This document shows, piece by piece, positions 5,990 to 10,492 of a stretch of DNA of 10,492 bases. A program made the translations under genes and the position numbers. The notes beneath the pieces were generated by a model. It ran no database searches and was not told where the DNA came from. It saw only the letters and a program-made list of their open reading frames with translations. The stretch covers positions 1 through 10,492 of the forward strand of contig JAEZEM010000499.1 in assembly GCA_023417745.1 (NCBI GenBank), given 5' to 3'. This DNA is from Pseudomonadota bacterium. GTDB taxonomy: Bacteria > Desulfobacterota > Desulfovibrionia > Desulfovibrionales > Desulfovibrionaceae. The stretch's first letter is position 1, and every line of letters starts with the position of its first letter.

Positions 5990-7462
5990 CTAGGGCGTGG
6001 TCACCAGCCGCATGACGTCGGCCGGGGTGCGGTTGTTTTCCAGCGCCAGTTCCTCGAAGCTCATGTCGCCAAAGGCCGTGATGCGGTGCCGGCCCAGACG
6101 CTGCACGGCCACGGACAGCGGGATGTCGTATTCGCGGCAAAAGCTTTGCAGCATCATCTTTTCCAACCCCGGCGGCGGGGTCGCCGGGCCGGCGGCGACA
6201 TGGCCCGGCGGCGGGGCCGGGGCGTAGCCGGGCTGGCTCCCGGGAGCCGACGGCGCGTAGCTCGGCGCGGCAGGCGCGCTGCCCGGAGAGGTCGGCGCAT
6301 AGCCCGGAGCCTGGTAAGCCGGCGTCTGGGGCACATGGCCCGTGGCCGACGGCTGGGAGCCCGGGGCAGGCTGTTGCGGCGACGGGGCGTAGCCGGGAAC
6401 CGACGGGCTCGGCGACGGGGCCGGAGCGGTCGGCTGGGGCTGATAGACGGGTTGCGACGACACGACCGGCGGGGTCGGCTGGGCCGGCGCGGCCGGAGCC
6501 GGCTGGCCCATCGGCTGGACAGTCGGCTGGGCCGGGGCGACGGCCGACGGCGCTACGGCGGGAACGGGAGCAACCGGCGCGGGCGTAGACGGCTCAGCCG
6601 GAGTCGCCACCTCCACGGTCACCGCACCCGGGGCCTTTTCAGCCCGCAGCGCGTCGTAGACGGCAATGGGCAGCACGTTGCTGGCCTTGGCGATCTCGGC
6701 CAAGGTCCAGGCCGGCTGGGCCTTGAACCCGGCCGTGGACAACCGGCCCAGGGCCTGGGGCAGGTCCAGGCCGTATTCCTCGCAGATGTCGGACAGCTTG
6801 CGCCGCCCCAGGCCCGGCGGCGGCTCCTTGGGCAGGCCGGCGACGGTGGTCGTGCCGCCCGACGGCTCCATGACCATCTTGAGCGCCTCGAACACCCCGC
6901 CCGGAGCCACCCGGTTTTGCCGGGCGATCTCGCCCAGGGTCAGGTCGGCGCTGTCGGCCTTGATGTTTTTAAGCCGCAAAAGGGCCAACGCCTTTTCCGT
7001 GTCCATGCCCATGCGCCGGGCAAAGTCGGCCAACGTGGAGCGCTCGGCCGCGGCATAGGGCGGTTCGCCGTAGGTGTCGGCGGCCCGTTCCTGGAGATGG
7101 TCGGCCAGCCGCGCCAACTGGGCCATGGGCGGCGCGCCGGCCAGGGCGGCGGCAAAAAGGCCGACCACGATGATGCCGCCGGCGAAAAACGGCTTGGTGA
7201 AAACGATCACCATGCCGTCGTCGTCGCGCAGATGGTCGAGGAAGGCGTCGGCATGGAGCATGGCGTGGACCAGGCCGGCGGCGACCACCAGCAGCCCCAT
7301 GGCCAGGTGCGCCCCTTCCCAGGCCTGGCGCGACAAGCCCAGAAAGCCCCAGTCGGCCCAGGAGGCCACTCGGGCCGGCGGGGCGGTGAACATCACCAGC
7401 CCCGAGACCAGGACGAAAAACAGGGCAAAGAACAAAACCAGGGTGACGGTTTTTTTGAGCAT
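5990..7462 (-). CDS. DUF4405-like membrane protein with three helical repeats and a Pro/Ala-rich linker
   Basis: 490 residues, unknown function. The N-terminus has hydrophobic helices at about 5-27, 52-70 and 92-110. His52, His66 and His70 are placed as possible haem ligands, as in DUF4405/cytochrome-b-like proteins; that is inference. Then come three copies of a roughly 52-residue helical repeat: 143-195, 222-273 and 437-487. Each has a Leu-x-x-Phe/Ile/Cys start, a gly/asp-turn (GMD, GLD, YDI), an ALxxL helix, a short Ile/Phe-x-Ala link, and a TLxEIA-type helix ending in a Pro and AL or VM. Repeats 2 and 3 are split by a 155-residue Pro/Ala/Ser/Gln-rich linker (277-432) with recurring PGYAP. 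GGAG (complement of 7470-7473) is seven bases before ATG. It is monocistronic, divergent from gltX, with its own terminator. Repeats probably face the cytoplasm, but topology is not settled. Confidence 0.85.
   Translation of the reverse strand: MLKKTVTLVLFFALFFVLVSGLVMFTAPPARVASWADWGFLGLSRQAWEGAHLAMGLLVVAAGLVHAMLHADAFLDHLRDDDGMVIVFTKPFFAGGIIVVGLFAAALAGAPPMAQLARLADHLQERAADTYGEPPYAAAERSTLADFARRMGMDTEKALALLRLKNIKADSADLTLGEIARQNRVAPGGVFEALKMVMEPSGGTTTVAGLPKEPPPGLGRRKLSDICEEYGLDLPQALGRLSTAGFKAQPAWTLAEIAKASNVLPIAVYDALRAEKAPGAVTVEVATPAEPSTPAPVAPVPAVAPSAVAPAQPTVQPMGQPAPAAPAQPTPPVVSSQPVYQPQPTAPAPSPSPSVPGYAPSPQQPAPGSQPSATGHVPQTPAYQAPGYAPTSPGSAPAAPSYAPSAPGSQPGYAPAPPPGHVAAGPATPPPGLEKMMLQSFCREYDIPLSVAVQRLGRHRITAFGDMSFEELALENNRTPADVMRLVTTP
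6164..6634 (-). repeat. Low-complexity Pro/Ala-rich coding stretch
   Basis: This part of the DUF4405-like gene encodes residues 277-433: prolines, alanines, glutamines and glycines with PGYAP-type units (357-360, 387-390, 412-415) and PGSQP (368-371, 408-411). It looks like slippage-driven expansion of a flexible linker between helical repeats 2 and 3. Its length probably varies among strains. Confidence 0.8.
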
Positions 7463-7702
7463 TCAGAAACTCCGTGGCCCGGCCGTGAGCCGGTCCCGTC
7501 GTGTTGCCGGCCATCTAGCACGGCTTGGCTGCTTTGCCCATCCCCGCCGCGCCATCCTCCCGGCCGGCCTTCTGTTGACGGAGGCTGGCGCATGCGCTAC
7601 CTCCCGGCCCACCCGGCAACAGGCCACGCCCGACCCGGGTTCCCCCAAGACACCACGCCACACGCCGGCCGGGGCCTCCCCGCCCGAGCGTCCGGAGCCC
7701 CC
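7463..7702. other. Divergent intergenic region between the DUF4405-like gene and gltX
   Basis: 240 bases hold the start signals of both genes. On the + strand the best match is TTGACG (7575-7580), 17 bases, TACCTC (7598-7603): a good -35 with a poor -10, about 100 bases before gltX. For the minus-strand gene I see only the SD and no convincing promoter. An in-frame ATG at 7591 would extend GltX by 37 residues with no family match. No RNA gene or repeat is seen. Confidence 0.4.
7575..7603 (+). promoter_or_regulatory. Weak candidate promoter of gltX
   Basis: TTGACG (five of six) and TACCTC (two of six, the TA pair) are 17 bases apart. The -10 is poor, so it is offered only as the best match in the gap. 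Confidence 0.25.
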
Positions 7703-9097
7703 ATGAGCACCATCGTCACCCGCTTCGCCCCAAGCCCCACCGGCTACCTGCATATTGGCGGCGCGCGCACGGCCATCTTCAACTGGCTCTTGGCCCGCCA
7801 CTTCGGCGGCACCTTTCTCCTGCGCATCGAGGACACCGACCTCCAGCGCTCCCAGTCCGACATGACCCAGTCGATCCTGGACGCCATGGAGTGGCTGGGC
7901 CTGGACCACGACGGCGAGATCACCTACCAGAGCCAGCGCTTCGATTTGTATAATGAATACATCGACAAGATGCTGGAGAGCGGCCACGCCTACTGGTGCT
8001 CGTGCAGCCCCGAGGAAGTCGAGGCCATGCGCGAACAGGCTCGGCAAAAGGGGCTTAAGCCCAAGTATTCCGGCCGCTGCCGCGAGGCCGGCCTTGGCCC
8101 CGGCCCGGGCCGGGTGGTGCGGCTCAAGGCCCCGGTCACCGGCGCCACCCTGGTCGACGACATGGTCAAGGGGCCGGTGTCCATCGACAACGCCGAACTC
8201 GACGACATGGTGCTGCGCCGGGGCGACGGCTCGCCTACCTACAACCTGGCCGTGGTGGTGGACGACGCCACCATGGGCGTCACCCACATCATCCGGGGCG
8301 ACGACCATTTGAACAACACCCCGCGCCAGATCCTCATTTATAAGGCCCTGGGCTTCGACCTGCCCCGCTTCGGCCACGTGCCCATGATCCTGGGGCCGGA
8401 CAAGAAAAAGCTCTCCAAGCGCCACGGGGCCACGGCCGTCATGGAATACGAGACCGAGGGATTTTTGCCCGAGGCCATGTTAAACGGCCTGGTGCGTCTG
8501 GGCTGGGCCCATGGCGACCAGGAGATCTTTTCCCGCGAAGAGCTGGTGTCGCTTTTTACCGCCGACAACCTCGGCTCCTCGGCCTCCGTCTTCGACAAGG
8601 CCAAGCTGTTGTGGCTCAACGCCCACTACATCAAGGAAAGTCCGGCCTCGCGCTTGGCCGTGCTCCTTAACGCCTTCCTGGAGCGCCGGGGCTTCGACAA
8701 TCTCGACCTGGACTACCTGGCCCGCATCGTGCCCCTGCTCCAGCCCCGGGCCCAGACCATGGTCGAGATGGCCGAGAAGGCCGAATGCTTTGTCGTGGCC
8801 GACGAGGCGCTGGTCTACGACATGGCGGCGGTCAAGAAATTCTTCACCGACGACGTGCGGGGCCATCTGGCCCATCTGCGCGAGTTGCTCGCCGGGCTGT
8901 GCTGCTTCAACCACGCCTCCATGGAGGCGGCGGTGGCCGGCTATCTGGAAGAACGCGAACTGAAGTTCAAGCTGGTGGCCCAGCCCCTGCGCGTGGCCGT
9001 CACCGGCGCCACGGCCAGCCCCGGGCTGTTCGAGACCATCGAGGTGCTGGGCCGTGAACGCGCCCTGGCCCGCCTGGACCGGGCGCTGTCGCTGTAG
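7703..9097 (+). CDS. gltX: Glutamyl-tRNA synthetase
   Basis: 464 residues, standard bacterial GluRS size. It charges tRNA(Glu), and in species using GatCAB also tRNA(Gln), with glutamate. Class I signatures: PSPTGYLHIGGART at 11-23 (HIGH box reads HIGG at 17-20) and KLSKR at 236-240 (KMSKS box). RIEDTD (41-46) is the amino acid/ATP pocket. The zinc-type motif is CSC at 99-101 and GRCRE at 124-128; E. coli GluRS has His where Glu128 stands here, so zinc binding may be altered or lost. The anticodon-binding helical domain fills about 310-464. GGAG (7694-7697) lies five bases before the chosen ATG, and MSTIVTRFAPSPTG fits the family start; the open frame extends far upstream only as a shadow of the opposite gene. 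A strong terminator follows at 9121. Confidence 0.98.
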   Translation: MSTIVTRFAPSPTGYLHIGGARTAIFNWLLARHFGGTFLLRIEDTDLQRSQSDMTQSILDAMEWLGLDHDGEITYQSQRFDLYNEYIDKMLESGHAYWCSCSPEEVEAMREQARQKGLKPKYSGRCREAGLGPGPGRVVRLKAPVTGATLVDDMVKGPVSIDNAELDDMVLRRGDGSPTYNLAVVVDDATMGVTHIIRGDDHLNNTPRQILIYKALGFDLPRFGHVPMILGPDKKKLSKRHGATAVMEYETEGFLPEAMLNGLVRLGWAHGDQEIFSREELVSLFTADNLGSSASVFDKAKLLWLNAHYIKESPASRLAVLLNAFLERRGFDNLDLDYLARIVPLLQPRAQTMVEMAEKAECFVVADEALVYDMAAVKKFFTDDVRGHLAHLRELLAGLCCFNHASMEAAVAGYLEERELKFKLVAQPLRVAVTGATASPGLFETIEVLGRERALARLDRALSL

Positions 9098-9120
9098 GCC
9101 CCGGCCGATCCGACCGTGCA

Positions 9121-9157
9121 AAGCCCCTGCCGCGCGGATGCGCGGCAGGGGCTTTTT
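9121..9157 (+). terminator. Intrinsic terminator of gltX
   Basis: A perfect 15-bp stem, AAGCCCCTGCCGCGC (9121-9135) with GCGCGGCAGGGGCTT (9140-9154), loop GGAT, followed by a T-run to 9157. It starts 24 bases after the gltX stop. It also marks the left border of the toxin-antitoxin pocket. Confidence 0.94.
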
Positions 9158-9202
9158 GCGTGCGGCCAGGGGAGGGGACGAACGCTTCCAGGAAAAGCCG
9201 GG

Positions 9203-9538
9203 CTAGCCGGTACAGGCGGCTTGCTGGTCAGTGAGCCCGGGCGCAACGGCAAGGCGCAATCCGACCGCCTTCAATACCGCCATCAGGGTTTTAAGCGTCG
9301 GGTTCCCCTTGGGCGAGAGGGCGCGATACAGGCTCTCCCGCTTGATGCCGGCGGCCTTGGCGACGTCGGCCATGCCGTAGGCTTCCGACACGTGGCGCAA
9401 GGCGATGAGCAGCACAGCCGGTTCCTCGGTATCTTCCATGGCGGCCTGGAGGTACTCCGCCGCATAGACCGGATCGGCGCGCAGTTCACGCACCAGGGCG
9501 TCGTCGTGGCTGACGCTGGCGCGATCAGAGTTTTTCAT
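9203..9538 (-). CDS. HigA-type antitoxin with HTH domain
   Basis: 111 residues, the usual size for this small HTH antidote family (COG3636-like) paired with Gp49/HigB toxins. N-terminal DPVYAAEYLQAAMED (22-36) and AVLLIALRHVSEA (41-53) match the family's first helices. The helix-turn-helix at about 56-78 reads MADVAKAAGIKRESLYRALS, then KGNPTLKTLMAVLKAVGLRL (78-96), a family hallmark. It neutralises the toxin and represses the shared promoter. I chose ATG 9536-9538 because GGAGGG (complement of 9546-9551) lies about eight bases upstream; its ATG overlaps the toxin stop as ATGA. The longer frame to 9622 lies inside the toxin gene. The stronger SD here than for the toxin suits an antitoxin made in excess. 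Confidence 0.93.
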   Translation of the reverse strand: MKNSDRASVSHDDALVRELRADPVYAAEYLQAAMEDTEEPAVLLIALRHVSEAYGMADVAKAAGIKRESLYRALSPKGNPTLKTLMAVLKAVGLRLAVAPGLTDQQAACTG

Positions 9539-9861
9539 GATTGCACCCTCCTTTTGAAATCGGCCAGGTACTCGATGGCCTTGTCCATGTCGGCGTCCTG
9601 GGTCCGTTTGTCGCCGCCGCAAAGCAGCAAGATGACCTGGAAGCCCACCACGCCGAAATAGACGCGATACCCGGGCCCGTAGTCCACCCGCAGTTCCGAA
9701 ACACCGTCCCGCAGCGGCTTGCAGTCACCGAGGTTGCCGGCTTTGAGCCGATCCACCCGAGCGACGATTCGAGCCTTCGCCCGCACGTCCCGGAGGTGGT
9801 CCAGCCACTGCGTGATGACCTCCCGGCCGTCCTCGGTTCGGTAGCGGCGCACGACGTTCAT
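9535..9861 (-). CDS. HigB/Gp49-type toxin of the RelE superfamily
   Basis: 108 residues. Gp49-like/HigB toxins (PF05973) are ribosome-dependent or RelE-fold mRNA nucleases that stop translation when the antitoxin is lost. Family blocks: EVITQWLDHLRD (14-25), LKAGNLGDCKPL (39-50), then SELRVDYGPGYRVYFG (55-70) and LLLCGGDKRTQDADMDKA (78-95). The last two are the core strands and the GGDK(R/K)TQ tail typical of the family; Arg66 and the Lys85/Arg86 pair are candidate catalytic or RNA-contacting residues by analogy. It is the first gene of the pair, overlapping the antitoxin by four bases. Upstream has only a weak GAGA before ATG, and a promoter very close by. No frameshift is visible, so it should be functional. 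Confidence 0.93.
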   Translation of the reverse strand: MNVVRRYRTEDGREVITQWLDHLRDVRAKARIVARVDRLKAGNLGDCKPLRDGVSELRVDYGPGYRVYFGVVGFQVILLLCGGDKRTQDADMDKAIEYLADFKRRVQS

Positions 9862-9867
9862 GTTCTC

Positions 9868-9896
9868 TATGTAATTTTTAAGTTACAGCGAGTCAA
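9868..9896 (-). promoter_or_regulatory. Promoter of the HigBA-type operon
   Basis: On the minus strand TTGACT (complement of 9891-9896, five of six) and TACATA (complement of 9868-9873) are 17 bases apart in an AT-rich pocket. The -10 ends six bases before the toxin ATG, so transcription would start at or next to the A of ATG. TACATA is a mediocre -10, which keeps this moderate. Confidence 0.5.
9870..9887. promoter_or_regulatory. Inverted repeat in the TA promoter, candidate antitoxin operator
   Basis: The arms TGTAA (9870-9874) and TTACA (9883-9887) flank an AT spacer of eight bases, with two more symmetric pairs inside. The element lies between the -35 and -10 boxes, where an HTH antitoxin dimer would block polymerase. 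TA autoregulation is well known for this family; that this site is the operator is inferred. Confidence 0.45.
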
Positions 9897-9965
9897 GGTG
9901 AAGAGACGAGAGAGCGGGATAATGCTTGTCACGCACCGGACGGCCGGTCCTGGCCAGCCCGTGGC

Positions 9966-10112
9966 GCGCTGCGGGCCGTTTCGGCAGTGTCCTTCTGGGA
10001 GACGGCGCTTCTGGCCCCAAAGGGGAGCAGCGCCCTGGCCGAGGGCGCGGTGCTGGTCAGCCGCGACGCCATGGCGCCACGCTACCCCGTCCCCACCCTC
10101 TGGCTGGACTGA
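9966..10112 (+). pseudogene. Remnant of a VapC-like PIN-domain toxin with the centre deleted
   Basis: A 48-codon stretch without its own start reads like two PIN-domain pieces joined in frame. First, VSAVSFWETALLAPKG (codons 5-20) matches the conserved VSAxSxWExAxLxxKG block after the first acidic residues of VapC toxins. Then ALAEGAVLVSRDAMAPRYPV followed by PTLW (codons 23-46) matches the VapC C-terminus (LVTxDxxxxxY-V-TLW). In intact proteins roughly 50-60 residues separate these blocks; here nothing does. The N-terminal DT/DTHxxxW block is not found in this frame (open from 9882). ATG 9922 in another frame begins MLVTH, faintly like a VapC start, so a frameshift may also be present. No antitoxin partner is seen. 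Homology is judged by eye. Confidence 0.6.
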
Positions 10113-10136
10113 GCCTCGCCCACGCCCGCCGCGCCA

Positions 10137-10165
10137 TTGCCTCGCGCCCCTGCGCGGGATAGGCT
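10137..10165 (+). promoter_or_regulatory. Candidate promoter of the CorC/HlyC-like gene
   Basis: TTGCCT (10137-10142) and TAGGCT (10160-10165) are exactly 17 bases apart, about 47 bases before the start codon. Matches are four and three of six, so support is moderate to low. Confidence 0.35.
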
Positions 10166-10211
10166 CGTGATGCCCGCCCCATCCGGGCAATCCCTCCCCG
10201 TGGAGCCCCCC

Positions 10212-10492
10212 ATGTCTTCCGTTGCCTTCGAACTCGCGGCCGTTTTGGCCCTTATCCTTGCCAACGGCTTTTTCGCCATGGCCGAGATGGCCCTGGTCGC
10301 CTCGCGCCAAGCTCGGCTGACCGCCCTGGCCGAGGCCGGCAGCCGCCGAGCCAAGGCCTGCCTGACCCTTCTGGCCCAGCCCGAGGCCTTTCTCTCCACC
10401 GTGCAGATCGGCATCACCCTGGCCGGGGTGCTCGGCAGCGCCTACGGCGGCGCGACCCTGGCCCCGGCCCTGGCCGCCGCCCTGGCCGCCTC
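10212..10492 (+). CDS. CorC/HlyC-type CNNM (DUF21) membrane protein, N-terminal part
   Basis: The first 93 codons of a gene that runs off the right edge. GGAG (10202-10205) lies six bases before ATG. The start is the DUF21 signature: a hydrophobic helix with ANGFFAMAEMALVASR (17-32), then a basic loop RQARLTALAEAGSRRAK, then EAFLSTVQIGITLAGVLGSA (58-77), the conserved LSTVQxGIT block. Full members are about 420-450 residues, with CBS domains and a CorC_HlyC C-terminal domain, and are linked to Mg/Co export or membrane integrity. The old name haemolysin is misleading. The rest is not visible. Confidence 0.93.
   Translation, partial: MSSVAFELAAVLALILANGFFAMAEMALVASRQARLTALAEAGSRRAKACLTLLAQPEAFLSTVQIGITLAGVLGSAYGGATLAPALAAALAA

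Noticed and set aside
5859..6140. Minus-strand open frame through the bidirectional terminator
   Set aside because: It spans a strong terminator and the 3' end of the DUF4405-like gene in another frame, with no SD and no recognisable domain.
6086..7702. Long + strand open frame running into gltX (a protein of about 1000 residues)
   Set aside because: The part before 7703 is Arg/Gly-rich antisense of the DUF4405-like gene. The GluRS family start and the SD place the real start at 7703.
7591..7702. Upstream in-frame ATG extending GltX by 37 residues
   Set aside because: The added residues have no match to GluRS, and the GGAG-ATG at 7703 is better placed.
9541..10170. 209-codon + strand open frame opposite the HigB toxin
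   Set aside because: It is antisense to the toxin and crosses the TA promoter; its composition is that of a shadow frame.
1..10492. CRISPR array, tRNA or rRNA gene, IS element
   Set aside because: I saw no regularly spaced repeats, cloverleaf or T-loop sequence, transposase motif or terminal repeat pair.

Overview
The window is GC-rich chromosomal DNA with short gaps and strong Shine-Dalgarno sites. The gene content points to a Desulfovibrio-like sulfate reducer of the Desulfobacterota, with the high-GC Solidesulfovibrio type as my best guess. The clues are a glutaredoxin next to a ferredoxin-thioredoxin-reductase-type Fe-S protein, and a DUF4405-like membrane protein with helical repeats. 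The assignment is inferred from gene content and composition; no marker gene proves it.

Left part (1-2040, + strand): a strong GC hairpin, then a small secreted protein, a polar amino acid ABC transporter permease whose partner genes are not in view, and a tight two-gene redox unit (glutaredoxin plus an FTR-catalytic-chain-like protein) closed by a clear intrinsic terminator. The redox pair looks like a ferredoxin-driven dithiol reduction module.

Middle part (2042-5711): two minus-strand genes, a response-regulator diguanylate cyclase (PleD/WspR-like, intact phospho-acceptor, GGEEF and I-site) and surE. Divergently on the + strand lie a YhaM-like OB-fold/HD 3'-5' exoribonuclease and tmk, which overlap by 25 bases. 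The surE/exonuclease gap holds a palindrome that forms overlapping -35 boxes on both strands.

Right-centre part (5712-9157): an intergenic stretch with an AT-rich palindrome island, a possible antisense small ORF with an excellent ribosome site, and a bidirectional terminator. Then comes a minus-strand DUF4405-like membrane protein with three copies of a roughly 52-residue helical repeat and a long Pro/Ala-rich linker, and the divergent gltX (glutamyl-tRNA synthetase) with its own terminator.

Right end (9158-10492): a small accessory pocket between two housekeeping genes. It has an intact HigBA-type toxin-antitoxin operon (toxin first, ATGA overlap, promoter with an embedded inverted repeat) and, beside it, the in-frame wreck of a VapC-like PIN-domain toxin with its centre deleted. 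The window ends inside a CorC/HlyC (CNNM/DUF21) membrane protein gene.

Most genes are ordinary. The best candidates for a second look are the repeat-bearing DUF4405 protein, the HigBA operon with its apparently leaderless toxin, the unannotated PIN remnant, and the AT-rich palindromes with the adjacent small ORF.
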